Below are positions 35,369-45,515 of a stretch of 64,000 nt of DNA, piece by piece (the stretch's first letter is position 1; each line of letters begins with the position of its first letter). The DNA is from Cohnella baijiui (GTDB taxonomy: Bacteria; Bacillota; Bacilli; Paenibacillales; Paenibacillaceae), in the NCBI RefSeq assembly GCF_020731285.1, contig NZ_JAJFOW010000004.1:124001-188000 (forward strand), read 5' to 3'. The notes under the pieces were generated by a model. It saw only the letters and a list, made by a program, of their open reading frames with translations. It was not told the origin of the DNA and did not search any database. The position numbers were made by a program, and so were the translations under genes.

Positions 35369-38182
35369 TTGGAACGCCATAAAAGCAGCGATGATCAAAC
35401 GAAAGTGTTCGTTATCTCGCATACGCATTGGGATCGGGAATGGTATCAGGACTTTCAGAGCTTTCGCGTCCGGCTTGTCTACTTGATAGACGAATTAATC
35501 GATACGATGGAGCGAAATTCCGCCTATCGCTATTTCATGATGGACGGGCAAACGATTGTCATTGACGATTACTTAGCAGTACGTCCCGAGAACAGGGAAC
35601 GGCTTCTTTCCTTAATCGAACAAGGTCGAATTGATGTAGGTCCGTGGTACGTCATGCCGGATGAATTTCTTCCGGACGGAGAATCGCTTATTCGCAATTT
35701 GCAAACGGGAATCCGGCGCGCGCGCTCTTGGAATGCCGAGCCGTTGCTTGCCGGATATTTGCCCGATTTGTTCGGACACATTAGCCAAATGCCGCAAATC
35801 CTGCAAGGCTTCGGCATCGATAATGCCGTTCTTTACCGCGGACTCGACGGCCGCTCCTCCCCTTCCGAGCTCTGGTGGGAAGGTGCCGACGGAAGCCGTG
35901 TTCTGACGCTAAGACTCGAAGAAGAACGCTCGTACGGGGATTTCTATTTCGCCGTCCGTTGGCCTTTCGAAGACCGTGATTTCACGTACGATGGAGAAGA
36001 AGTCGTTCGGAGGGCGCGCGATTTACTGCAACTCAAACGCGATCGGGCGCTAACGGACCGGCTCGTCGTGTGGGACGGCGTGGACCATGTCGAAATCGAG
36101 CCCTGTTTGCCGGATTTGCTTCATACGCTTAACGAAGCCGGACTAGGAGCCGACTTTCAGCACGCCCGCTTCGACGACTACATGCAGGAGCTTCGTCCCC
36201 TAGCTAGGGAAACATGGCCTGTCGTTCGCGGGGAACAACGGTTCCCCGGTTATGCTGGCCTTAATCATATGGTGTTGGCGAACGTCCTCTCTTCCCGCAT
36301 CCACCTGAAGCAGTACAACGACCGGTGCGAAACGCTTTTGACTCGATGGGCGGAGCCTTGGGGCGTGTTCTCGTCGTGGGAAGGGCGTCCGTATCCCCGA
36401 AGCTTTCTCCAACAATCCTGGGAGTTCTTGCTGCAGAATCATCCGCACGACTCCATCTGCGGTTGTTCCATCGATCAAGTTCACCGGGACATGATGTACC
36501 GATTCGATCAATCCCGTCTGATTGCCGAGTCGATGCTGTCCGAACAACTGGCATACATCGCGAACAACATTGATGCGCCTTGGAGCGCCGACGATCGTAC
36601 GCTCGTGCTGTTCAACGCCTCCCAGCATCCGCTGAAAGGCATCGCGACGGCGGACGTCGAGTTGCCTACCGGCTCGGATGCTTCCCAAACCATACGCATG
36701 CTCGGCGGGACCTCGTTCAGGTTGTTCGATGCCGAAGGACGAGAAATGGCCTATCAGGTTCTCGGCGCGGAGACACGCGCCGTCAAACGAGTTCGCCCGC
36801 TCCGTTCGGTACCGGGAAGCGAAACCGTGGATCGGTTTCGGATCGCATTCAAGGCGAACGTTCCGTCTTTCGGCTATTCGGCCTACCGCGTTCAGCCGTT
36901 TACGATTAACGGCCCGGCGTTCGGAGAGTACGCTGCCGAACGTCTCATCGCGCCGGTACGCCATACCGGCACGATGAGAACCGGCAGCTTAACCTGGAAT
37001 AATGGAAGGTATATCGTGCGGGTCGCGGACAACGGATCGATCGGTATCGAAGATTTACATACCAGCCGCGCTTTCGATGACCTCGTTTTGTTCGAGAGCG
37101 AAGGAGACGTTGGGGATGGTTGGAAACATATCGCGCCGCTTCGGAATGCGTACGCCTACTCCAATGGTTGTCCGGCGGACATCTCTGTCGAAGCGGACGG
37201 ACCGCTCTTCTCCTGCATTAAAATTGCCGTTACAATGCAGGTTCCCGCGGGCGCGGGCGCCGATCTGAACGGCCGTTCGGAAGAAACTGTCCCGCTACGC
37301 GCAACAACTTGCCTTGAAATCCGCAAAGACGATCCTGTGTTGCGAATTCAAACCGTCGTCGACAACCGCTCGCGCAACCACCGTTTTCGCGTGTTGTTCC
37401 CGACTGGCTTTACCGGCAAACACTATCGGACCAACACGGCATTCGACTTGGTCGAGCGCACGATCGATGAACCGAATTATGACGGATACTTGGAAAATTG
37501 GGCAGATGTCGTTCCGAATGGCGGCCTGATCGTTATGAGCGACGATACGTGCGGGATGGCGGTCTATTCCGAAGGCTTGCATGAGTTGACGTTGCGGGAA
37601 CAGAAGCGCACTATCGCACTGACCCTCTTCCGCGCGACAGGCGACGAAGTTCTAAGCAACGGATCAGACGGAGGGCAGTTGCTCGGCCGCCTGACATTCG
37701 ACTATGCCCTTCGCTTATTCGATCCTGAGCAAACCTCTTCCGCGCAGCTGTGGGCCGAACATGCACGGTTCAAGTCGTCCGATCGGTCATTAACACGCAA
37801 GCAAGGCCGGATTCGCCATGAAACGCCTCATCGGCGGGAACCGACGCTCCCGCTGTCAAACGGTTACTTGACGTTGGCGTACAATCGACTCATCGTCACG
37901 GCAATTAAGCAAAGCGAAGACGAGAAAAATGTGTTTATCGTAAGACTGTTCAACGCGGAGAACCGTGAAATATCCGACCGCTTGCGCTTTGCGTTCGCCG
38001 TCGAATCCGCCGATTATGTCAGCCTGAATGAAGACCGCCCTTATCCGATTCGCCTTTGCGAAGACGGCAGCCTTGACGTTACGGCCAAACCAAAAGGCAT
38101 TGTTACCATTCGATTTCGCATCGCGATACCGGTTGACGGGTCTCCGCGCCCGGACAATCATACAGAGGAGCTTGAATCATGA
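35369..38182 (+). CDS. Alpha-mannosidase (GH38)
   Basis: A 937-residue GH38 enzyme. The zinc-binding N-terminal motif is HTHWDREWYQDFQSFRVRL; the nucleophile aspartate is in YLPDLFGHISQMPQIL; NHPHDSICGCSIDQVH carries a further metal histidine. The C-terminal beta domains start near residue 410. TTG at 35369 is preferred because AGGAGA lies 9 bases upstream; a GTG at 35324 lies inside the preceding hairpin. No signal peptide. It overlaps the next gene by four bases. It removes alpha-linked mannose from imported saccharides. Confidence 0.9.
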   Translation: MERHKSSDDQTKVFVISHTHWDREWYQDFQSFRVRLVYLIDELIDTMERNSAYRYFMMDGQTIVIDDYLAVRPENRERLLSLIEQGRIDVGPWYVMPDEFLPDGESLIRNLQTGIRRARSWNAEPLLAGYLPDLFGHISQMPQILQGFGIDNAVLYRGLDGRSSPSELWWEGADGSRVLTLRLEEERSYGDFYFAVRWPFEDRDFTYDGEEVVRRARDLLQLKRDRALTDRLVVWDGVDHVEIEPCLPDLLHTLNEAGLGADFQHARFDDYMQELRPLARETWPVVRGEQRFPGYAGLNHMVLANVLSSRIHLKQYNDRCETLLTRWAEPWGVFSSWEGRPYPRSFLQQSWEFLLQNHPHDSICGCSIDQVHRDMMYRFDQSRLIAESMLSEQLAYIANNIDAPWSADDRTLVLFNASQHPLKGIATADVELPTGSDASQTIRMLGGTSFRLFDAEGREMAYQVLGAETRAVKRVRPLRSVPGSETVDRFRIAFKANVPSFGYSAYRVQPFTINGPAFGEYAAERLIAPVRHTGTMRTGSLTWNNGRYIVRVADNGSIGIEDLHTSRAFDDLVLFESEGDVGDGWKHIAPLRNAYAYSNGCPADISVEADGPLFSCIKIAVTMQVPAGAGADLNGRSEETVPLRATTCLEIRKDDPVLRIQTVVDNRSRNHRFRVLFPTGFTGKHYRTNTAFDLVERTIDEPNYDGYLENWADVVPNGGLIVMSDDTCGMAVYSEGLHELTLREQKRTIALTLFRATGDEVLSNGSDGGQLLGRLTFDYALRLFDPEQTSSAQLWAEHARFKSSDRSLTRKQGRIRHETPHRREPTLPLSNGYLTLAYNRLIVTAIKQSEDEKNVFIVRLFNAENREISDRLRFAFAVESADYVSLNEDRPYPIRLCEDGSLDVTAKPKGIVTIRFRIAIPVDGSPRPDNHTEELES

Positions 38183-40812
38183 ACAAAGCGATTACCCCCT
38201 TTATTGAACACCCGGCTTATACGGGACCGATCGTCGTGTCCGCTTCCGTACTTGAATTCGGCGCGGCGCCGAATTCGCAAGCCGATCAGACCCGTTGCTT
38301 CCAAGATGCGCTCGATTGGACGGCTCTGCAAGGCGGAGGAGTCGTTTGGGCGCCGGCCGGCAAGTATCGTTTCGACGGCAGCTTGAAAGTGTCTTCCGGC
38401 GTTACGTTGATGGGGCAATGGTACGATCCGAATAGGCCAGGCGGTACGGGCGCCGCGACCGTCTATCACGTCTATGCGGGCAAAGGCTTAGGACCGGATG
38501 GAGGTTCGTTTATCGAAGTTGGCGCAAGCGGTGGGATTGCGGGAGCGATCATATTCTATCCCGAGCAAAATGAATGCTCGCCCGTCCCTTATCCGCCGGC
38601 AGTCAAGCTCGCCGACAGGGGGCGCAGCTTCGCGACGGCACGTTGTTTGACCCTAATTAATCCGTGGGAAGCCATTCATGCCGGTCCGGAAGGTAATGAG
38701 CTTCATACGATCGAGCATATTTACGGAACGCCAATGGCTCGAGGCATTCTCGTCAACAAAACAACCGATATCGGCCGCATCCAGCACGTTCGCTTCTCTC
38801 CTTATTACTGGCTGCGATACGCGGATACGTCCGTAGACGAACAAGCGCTGCTGGATCTGCTCAGCAACGCCGTCGGTCTCGAACTGCAGCGTACCGATTG
38901 GGAATACGTCTATCGATTCGAATGCGAAGATTACGGCATCGGCATCCGCTTTGAACGGGATCCGGGCTCGATGGATATTACGGACGGTCCGAACGGTCAA
39001 TTGTATGACATTCGTATTGATCGAGCACGTATCGGATTGCAGTTCCGGCACCTGAACACGATTGGCATGTGCGTGACGCGAGGACGCGTCCAAGCCGCTC
39101 CCGTCCCCGGCTCGTTAGCCGTTGAAGTTGCGGCGGACTTCGATTCCGTCGCCCAGCTGTTCGATCTGTCCCTGGCCTCTTCCGAGCCAGCCATCGTGTC
39201 GATTCGGCAAGGCGCCGGGGGCGCGGTCTCCTTTCAAAACTGCAGCTTCCAAAGCAGCCGCACCGACGACGCGGTTGCTTTGGAAGCCGCGGGAGCCACC
39301 GTACTGCTGTCGGGATGCTCCTTCCATAACAAAGGAACGTCGATCGAGTGCCGGGAAGGATTGATCGCCGCGTCCATTGCGGGCTGCCGCTTTCCTTCCG
39401 GCTCGATTCCGATTCGTTGCGAACAAGGGGCGGAAAGCCGCGTCATGTTAGATGCCGCTCCCCGTGATTTCGTCAAGATTCGCGAGCCAGAGCCGGATTT
39501 AGGCGCTCAACCGCAGCCGCACCTGTCGGCATTGTATCCGCTGCCCGAGTCTCCCGTTCGAATCGACTGGACGCAACTGCACGATAAAGCGCCTGTGATA
39601 CAAGCCGCGCTTGAAACGGCCGCCCGAGAAGGAGGAGGAATCGTGTATTTGCCTCCGGGACCGCATCTCGTCGCCTCTCCTTTGATCGTACCCGAGGGTG
39701 TAGAACTTAGAGGGTCTTACGCCGTCCCTCACCATACGAACGCGCCGGGAACGACGCTCTACATCGTGCATGGAGAAGGAGATCCCGACTCCGTATCCTC
39801 CATTACGCTAATGGAAAGGGCTGGAATTCGAGGTTTGAACATATGGTACCCGCGTCAGCGAATGGAGGCCGTCACGCCTTATCCCTGGACGATTCGACTG
39901 GCCGGAGAAGGAGCCTGGATCATCGAGGTCAGCCTCGGCAACAGCTACAAAGGCATTGATGCGTGGAGCGGGACCGGCGGGCACTACATTGAATTCGTGA
40001 CGGGCTGCATGCTGAAGGAGGGCATCCGGGTTTCCGGTTCCGAAAGACGAGGCTGGTTGAAAAACATCCATCTTAATCCGCATATGTATTTCCGTACGAT
40101 CGGCACGGGGTTGCCGAACAGCACGATCGACCAAGCGGATGAAGCCGTCAAATTTGATGTGTTGTTGCCTTGGTTGGATCGTGAACTCGAATACGCCTTT
40201 CGCTTCGGCAAAACGAAAGACGAAGTCGTGTTCAACTGCTTCAGTTACCGTTCCAATCTTGGATTGGACATTGCCGGGTTGCCTGGCGAAGGGTTCGACG
40301 GCACGTTCTACGGCCTTGGCTGCGACGGCACCGTATCCGGATTCCGAATCGTTCATACGGGCGATCGCGAGCTTCAGTTCATTAACGCGGGCATCGACAT
40401 TGTGCATCAAGATTATATGCAAATTCAAGAATTAGGCGGATTTCCGGCAAAAATCGCCTTCATGAACAGCGTTTTCGGAGGTTATAATCTAAATCCGCGG
40501 CGGGGCGTAGTCATCGACGGAGGACACGTCCGCATTCAACAAGTCCATTTTCGCGCAAACGGCGCCGAAGAAGAATCCGATGCAGGCGTTAATTTGCGCT
40601 CGGGTAGGCTGTCTATTTATGCTTCCGTCTTCGGGCATATCGGCCCTATCGACGGCAGCCGCTTTTCCAAGCAGATGAGGGTGACAGACGTTCGAATCGG
40701 CGCAGGCACCTCGCAAGCCGAAATCGTGTGCAATGCGGCGCGGGATACGTTTATGCTCGTCTCGCAGGCTGCAGACATCCTCCCTGTCGCCGCAGGCAAC
40801 GTATCCATGTAG
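38179..40812 (+). CDS. Cytoplasmic tandem beta-helix protein (pectate-lyase-3-like), possible glycosidase or lyase
   Basis: An 877-residue protein built of two right-handed beta-helix halves (about 26-430 and 455-877). Each opens with the Pectate_lyase_3 pattern: GGGVVWAPAGKYRFDGSL in the first and GGGIVYLPPGPHLVASPL in the second. Two such helices in tandem is the build of GH55 beta-1,3-glucanases, but I cannot identify catalytic residues. There is no signal peptide. It is coupled to the alpha-mannosidase (ATGA at 38179-38182) and is homologous over its whole length to the C-terminal two thirds of the secreted protein that follows. Substrate unknown. Confidence 0.65.
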   Translation: MNKAITPFIEHPAYTGPIVVSASVLEFGAAPNSQADQTRCFQDALDWTALQGGGVVWAPAGKYRFDGSLKVSSGVTLMGQWYDPNRPGGTGAATVYHVYAGKGLGPDGGSFIEVGASGGIAGAIIFYPEQNECSPVPYPPAVKLADRGRSFATARCLTLINPWEAIHAGPEGNELHTIEHIYGTPMARGILVNKTTDIGRIQHVRFSPYYWLRYADTSVDEQALLDLLSNAVGLELQRTDWEYVYRFECEDYGIGIRFERDPGSMDITDGPNGQLYDIRIDRARIGLQFRHLNTIGMCVTRGRVQAAPVPGSLAVEVAADFDSVAQLFDLSLASSEPAIVSIRQGAGGAVSFQNCSFQSSRTDDAVALEAAGATVLLSGCSFHNKGTSIECREGLIAASIAGCRFPSGSIPIRCEQGAESRVMLDAAPRDFVKIREPEPDLGAQPQPHLSALYPLPESPVRIDWTQLHDKAPVIQAALETAAREGGGIVYLPPGPHLVASPLIVPEGVELRGSYAVPHHTNAPGTTLYIVHGEGDPDSVSSITLMERAGIRGLNIWYPRQRMEAVTPYPWTIRLAGEGAWIIEVSLGNSYKGIDAWSGTGGHYIEFVTGCMLKEGIRVSGSERRGWLKNIHLNPHMYFRTIGTGLPNSTIDQADEAVKFDVLLPWLDRELEYAFRFGKTKDEVVFNCFSYRSNLGLDIAGLPGEGFDGTFYGLGCDGTVSGFRIVHTGDRELQFINAGIDIVHQDYMQIQELGGFPAKIAFMNSVFGGYNLNPRRGVVIDGGHVRIQQVHFRANGAEEESDAGVNLRSGRLSIYASVFGHIGPIDGSRFSKQMRVTDVRIGAGTSQAEIVCNAARDTFMLVSQAADILPVAAGNVSM

Positions 40813-40825
40813 AAGACCGGACCGG

Positions 40826-40837
40826 AAAGGAGGTGAT
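40826..40837 (+). other. Extended Shine-Dalgarno sequence without a nearby gene start
   Basis: AAAGGAGGTGAT is fully complementary to the 3' end of 16S rRNA. It lies 100 bases before the next start codon, which has its own GAGGAGGAA. No credible reading frame follows it (a nine-codon one would begin inside it). It resembles the STAB-SD elements that hold ribosomes and stabilise mRNA 5' ends in Bacillus. Confidence 0.45.
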
Positions 40838-40925
40838 ACCGAATCGGGTCAAGTCCGCATAATCGAACTCGACCGGCGTTTGCTGATTACCGTTTCAGTA
40901 CACCATTACGCGAGGAGGAAGCGGA

Positions 40926-43900
40926 TTGAAAAAAAACAAGCTGATTTCAGGAAATATTTGGAAAACATTGGCGATGATCATGGTTCTGGCTGTAACGTTG
41001 AACGTGATGTCCATCGCGCCCGGTTTCGACGGAGCGAATATCGCTTCGGCTATGAGTACGGGAAACACGGCATTGAAATTTACGGTAACAAATGACGCAT
41101 CGGCTACGGCGAATCGTTACGTCTACCAGACGATTTCGACGGCGAGCTATACGACCCAGCCCGGAGACAGGTTGGAGTACGACGTCTACTTGCCGGACGC
41201 TGTAAGCGGGGCAGGTGGTTTGGATTTTTATTTCACCTCGCCAAGCGCAGGCGTAAGCAAATATTTTCGCGATAGCAATCCTGTCGATTCCAGCAATGCC
41301 GGCGCGCATCCGGCTGCCGATTTGACCGGACAAGCCTATGACCAATGGTATCATCGTACGCTCGTATTAAATCCGGGTCTTCATATCTCGAATTGGATGA
41401 TTGCCGGTGAGAACGATCAATCGGGACTCACGTATACCGCGCTTTACGACAACATCCAAGTTGTGAATACCGGATATTCAAATCCCGTTCGTCTAAACGT
41501 TTATCAGAACGGGGCACCGACCGTCAACTCGGCAACGTTCCCTCCTTCCGGCGCATCGGGTTCCTTGACAACGGTATCGATCCAGGATACACCGGACTTT
41601 CAACAACCTGCAGGCCACGCGCTGAGATTCACGGTGACCAATGCTTCGGGGATCGGAGCCAAGCTTTCGTATCGCAAAATATCGGAAGGCGGCCGAGGTT
41701 TCGTCTTCCAATCGGGCGACGTCATTGAATACGACGTCAAATTGCTGGATCACCGAGACAATGCCGGAGGCATCGATCTACGGACGCAAGACGGCTTGTA
41801 CTTCCGGAATGCCTCGGGATGGAAAGACCAAAACAACATTGACGGGCATCCTGCCAACGATATTTCCGGGTACGCTTACAATAACTGGTATCACCGGAAG
41901 TTGGCTGTCCCGCCTTCCATGGTCGGCAAGTCGCTCGACTACTGGATCGTGGCGGGGGAAAATACGACGCCGGGCATTTCGTACAGTTCCTTATACGATA
42001 ATCTTCGCGTCGTACGTAGCGGAAAAACGCTTGTGTGGGGCTATCAGAACGGCGATCGCGCGAACAACGGCAATCCTTTTTTTAACGCGATCAGCAGCGA
42101 GAGCGGCGTGACAAGCGTTTCCTTATCGGGACTGTTTCCGAAAGCGCTTTATTTAAAAGTCAACAATGCTTCTTCGGGAAGCAACAAGTTTGCCTACTAT
42201 AGCTTTTCGAATACCGCCTATACGTTCGCGAGCGGCGATTCCGTCGAATACGACGTTATGCTTGCGGATCGGGTGAACGGCGCGGGCGGCCTCGATGTCT
42301 GTGCCGGAAGTTCCTGCGCGAGAGATGCGGGCTGGTCCGATCAGAACGGTATCAGCGGACACCCCGCCTCCGATTTGAGTCCATATGCTTACGGAGCATG
42401 GTACCACCGTAAAATGGACATTCCTTCTTCGCTCGTGGGTCAAAGCTCAACGCAATGGTTGATTGCCGGCGAAAACGATACGAACGGCCAGCCATACGGA
42501 AGCTATTACGCGAATATGGTCGTAACGAACGGATCTACTCTAAAAGCGGTAATTTTTCGCGGCGATCAAAGTTCAACCCCGGCGATGGAACTGACGTCAT
42601 CTAACGCTATTCAATCCTCGTCCTCAAAGGAGATCAAGAACCCTTCTTTCACTGCCTTTCATCCGCAGAAAGTGACGCCGACGAATGCAGACTCTTCGGA
42701 TTCGGCCATCATCTCCGGTTTTAACGTTAAGGATTTCAATGCCGCCGGCGACGGCCTCATGGATGATACGATCGCCTTCAAACAGGCGCTAAGCGCGGCT
42801 TCGCGCGCCGGGGGAGGCGTCGTGTGGGTTCCCGCCGGAACTTACAAAATTATGGGACAGCTCACGATTCCGAAATCGGTCGTGCTGCAGGGCGACTGGA
42901 AAAACCCCGACAGCATGGGAGGCTTGGGAAGTGGAACGATATTGCACGCCTATTCCGGACGCGGCAATCCGTCGGCGGCTCCGTTCCTTACCGTCGGTCC
43001 GAGCGCCGCGGTAAAGGGAATGACGATCTATTATCCTGAGCAGACCGACCCTTCCGCGATCGTAGCTTATCCGCCGACGATTCGTCTGCAAGACAACAAT
43101 TTCGCCTATGCGAACGTTCAGAATACGACGCTCGTCAATGCTTACGATGCCATTCAAGGAAGCCCGAACGGCGACCAAATGCATGTGCTCAAAAACGTAT
43201 ACGGGACGCCACTTCACCTAGGGATATCAATTAACCACACGACGGACGTCGGCAGAATCCAAAACGTATTTTTCGACCCGAAGTATTGGATCGGCTACGC
43301 CGCTGCCGTCAGTGCGCCAACGGTCAACGCGGGAGCCTTGAACACCGCTCTCGCCGGGGCGACGGGGATGACCTTCATGCGAACCGACTGGGAGAACGTC
43401 TATAACATCGGGATTGTCAATTACGGGAACGGAATCGTTCTGAATGAAGACGGCACAGCGAGCGGTCCTGTCAAGGCAGCACAAGCGATCATGACCAAGA
43501 TTAGCATCACGGGAGCCAACAAAGGCATCGTCGTCAATGACGTCAACTATGCGGGCGTCATGTTTGCCAAATGCTCGATTAGCGCTACCTCCGGTACCGA
43601 CCCGACGGGCATCGAAGTGGCCGCGACGCATGACAGCATCGTCCAGTTTAACGGCTGTACCTTCAACGGCAGCGCTTCCCAGCAGGCTCGAATCGCATCG
43701 GGAAGTACTGGAATGCTTTCCATTATCAACTCCAGCTTTGCCGATTGGGCTAACGGGGCCTCGAACTATGCTGTTACGGCTGGGGGAGGCACGCTCCAGC
43801 TTGAAAATAACTCTTTCGGCAAATCGCAACCCGCGGTAAACATCGGCTCCGGGGTGTCAGCCGCCGCGGTCTTGAGCAATACGTTTACCGGGACGCCGCA

Positions 43901-45302
43901 AATCACGAACGCTCAATTATCCAATCCGAATATCGTCGTCGATCATACGGCCAGACCTTTCAAGCCGGTGCCGTCTGATCCCGACCTCGGCTCGGCACCT
44001 AACGCGACAGGAAGCGCGTTTGCTGTCGTGACGGACGCGCCTTACAACGCGGCAGCAACGGATACATTCACCGGATTCGACAACACGGCTGCGTTCCAAT
44101 CCGCGTTGAATACCGTAAGCGCCGCCGGAGGAGGCATCGTCTATGTGCCGCCCGGGGCCTATTATTTGGCCGGGCAGTTGAATGTTCCTTCCGGGGTCGA
44201 GCTTCGGGGCGTTTTTGAAATTCCGCACCATACGACCGCGGCAGGCTCTGTGCTGTATACGACCGCGAACGCCGGCAACGAGAACGCGACGCCGTTCGTA
44301 ACCCTTCAGCAGAATGCCGGAATCAGGGGGGTTACCGTTGTCTACCCGGATCAAGACCTAACCTCTACGAGTGCTGTTAAAGCTTATCCATGGACGATTC
44401 GCGCTGCATCGACGGGTGCGTGGGCCATCAACGTTACGCTGCCGAATACGTTTCGCGGGTTGGACTTTAGCTCGAATGCCAGCGGCGGGCACTACATTGA
44501 CCATGTTAACGGAGCGGCGCTGAAAACGGGCATCGCAATCGGCAACTCATCGAGCGTGGGGCGCATCCTGAACGCGCATTTCAATCCTACGTTCTATTTT
44601 GCAAGCTGGGGCTCTTATCTGCTTGGCATGGGCGACTTTACAACGATCGACTACAACACGCGCGTCGGCACGTTGTTCGGCTACCAAGACAGCAACCTAA
44701 TCGGCTTCGACATCGGCAAAACGACAAACGAAACCCTGTTTCACTCATTCGTATATAGGGGCAACATCGGCCTTCATCTGTACCCCCAAGGGACGGGCTC
44801 GTTCGAGGGCTCGATTTACGGCTTCGGCGCCGAGTCGGTTACTCCCCTCGATATCGAAAGCATAGGCAGCGGAGGGCTGACATTGCTAGGCGGAACGTTC
44901 AACACGTTCGGCGGCACGACGGGACGCATTCGATCCACAGTGTCCCCCAGCGCGTCCATTACGCTGCAAAATGCCCAGTTCTATTGCTACAATTGTTCGC
45001 CATCCAACGGGCTTGTCGTACAGAACGGCAACGTAACGATTCAGCAGAATCATATTGCCGCCGATGCCGCAGGCAGCAACGGCGGGGTCCGCATTAGCGG
45101 GGGCACCGTAAACGTGCTCGCCTCCGCATTCAGCAAAATCGGCCCGCTTTCCGGCTCCGCTTTCACTGTACAGAGCGGCGTCAAGGATGTCGTCGTCGAT
45201 TCGGGGGTAACAGACGGCCTCGCCGCCGGAAATGCAGGCAAGACAGGATTCATGTATACGAATAACGGCTCGGCGAATTTTGTCTCTAACGTCGGCAATT
45301 AA
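40926..45302 (+). CDS. Secreted tandem beta-helix protein with three N-terminal repeat domains
   Basis: A 1458-residue secreted protein. Signal peptide at about 1-38; three homologous domains of about 140 residues (roughly 43-180, 230-363 and 406-538), each with FTVTN or LKVNN near the start, GDxxEYDV and WYHRxxxxP in the middle and an IAGEN/VAGEN near the end; then two beta-helix halves (about 596-1008 and 1031-1458) that match the cytoplasmic protein before it (GGGVVWVPAGTYKI and GGGIVYVPPGAYYL). The repeat domains look like carbohydrate-binding modules. It starts at TTG with GAGGAGG upstream. It is presumably the outside enzyme that frees what the importer takes up. No wall anchor is seen. 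Confidence 0.68.
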   Translation: MKKNKLISGNIWKTLAMIMVLAVTLNVMSIAPGFDGANIASAMSTGNTALKFTVTNDASATANRYVYQTISTASYTTQPGDRLEYDVYLPDAVSGAGGLDFYFTSPSAGVSKYFRDSNPVDSSNAGAHPAADLTGQAYDQWYHRTLVLNPGLHISNWMIAGENDQSGLTYTALYDNIQVVNTGYSNPVRLNVYQNGAPTVNSATFPPSGASGSLTTVSIQDTPDFQQPAGHALRFTVTNASGIGAKLSYRKISEGGRGFVFQSGDVIEYDVKLLDHRDNAGGIDLRTQDGLYFRNASGWKDQNNIDGHPANDISGYAYNNWYHRKLAVPPSMVGKSLDYWIVAGENTTPGISYSSLYDNLRVVRSGKTLVWGYQNGDRANNGNPFFNAISSESGVTSVSLSGLFPKALYLKVNNASSGSNKFAYYSFSNTAYTFASGDSVEYDVMLADRVNGAGGLDVCAGSSCARDAGWSDQNGISGHPASDLSPYAYGAWYHRKMDIPSSLVGQSSTQWLIAGENDTNGQPYGSYYANMVVTNGSTLKAVIFRGDQSSTPAMELTSSNAIQSSSSKEIKNPSFTAFHPQKVTPTNADSSDSAIISGFNVKDFNAAGDGLMDDTIAFKQALSAASRAGGGVVWVPAGTYKIMGQLTIPKSVVLQGDWKNPDSMGGLGSGTILHAYSGRGNPSAAPFLTVGPSAAVKGMTIYYPEQTDPSAIVAYPPTIRLQDNNFAYANVQNTTLVNAYDAIQGSPNGDQMHVLKNVYGTPLHLGISINHTTDVGRIQNVFFDPKYWIGYAAAVSAPTVNAGALNTALAGATGMTFMRTDWENVYNIGIVNYGNGIVLNEDGTASGPVKAAQAIMTKISITGANKGIVVNDVNYAGVMFAKCSISATSGTDPTGIEVAATHDSIVQFNGCTFNGSASQQARIASGSTGMLSIINSSFADWANGASNYAVTAGGGTLQLENNSFGKSQPAVNIGSGVSAAAVLSNTFTGTPQITNAQLSNPNIVVDHTARPFKPVPSDPDLGSAPNATGSAFAVVTDAPYNAAATDTFTGFDNTAAFQSALNTVSAAGGGIVYVPPGAYYLAGQLNVPSGVELRGVFEIPHHTTAAGSVLYTTANAGNENATPFVTLQQNAGIRGVTVVYPDQDLTSTSAVKAYPWTIRAASTGAWAINVTLPNTFRGLDFSSNASGGHYIDHVNGAALKTGIAIGNSSSVGRILNAHFNPTFYFASWGSYLLGMGDFTTIDYNTRVGTLFGYQDSNLIGFDIGKTTNETLFHSFVYRGNIGLHLYPQGTGSFEGSIYGFGAESVTPLDIESIGSGGLTLLGGTFNTFGGTTGRIRSTVSPSASITLQNAQFYCYNCSPSNGLVVQNGNVTIQQNHIAADAAGSNGGVRISGGTVNVLASAFSKIGPLSGSAFTVQSGVKDVVVDSGVTDGLAAGNAGKTGFMYTNNGSANFVSNVGN

Positions 45303-45305
45303 AAT

Positions 45306-45346
45306 AAAGAACGTTGCGCGGAATGATTCTGTGCAACGTTCTTTTG
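45306..45346. terminator. Terminator of the beta-helix/mannosidase operon
   Basis: AAAGAACGTTGC (45306-45317) pairs with GCAACGTTCTTT (45333-45344), a perfect 12-bp stem with A- and T-rich ends. Confidence 0.85.
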
Positions 45347-45398
45347 AATGTAATTATGCATAACACCTATTGATGGTCGAATACGTCTTCGTCGGCGG

Positions 45399-45515
45399 GC
45401 TGGGTTACTATGGCGCGCATGGGAGCTGCTTGCGCTCGCGCTGTTCGGCCTGAGCCGTCGGCTGGTCTCGGCGGACCGAATCAAGGCGGAACAGCGAGAC
45501 GAGGCCGAGATCTAG
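45399..45515 (+). pseudogene. Possible gene remnant at the right edge of the island
   Basis: One frame reads LLWRAWELLALALFGLSRRL, then VSADRIKAEQRDEAEI and a TAG at 45513-45515. It looks like the C-terminus of a membrane protein and shows the local coding bias. It has no start and no recognised family. Its stop overlaps the stop of the convergent VOC gene, exactly where the 240-bp repeat begins. I read it as part of a gene cut by the rearrangement; chance openness is possible. Confidence 0.3.
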
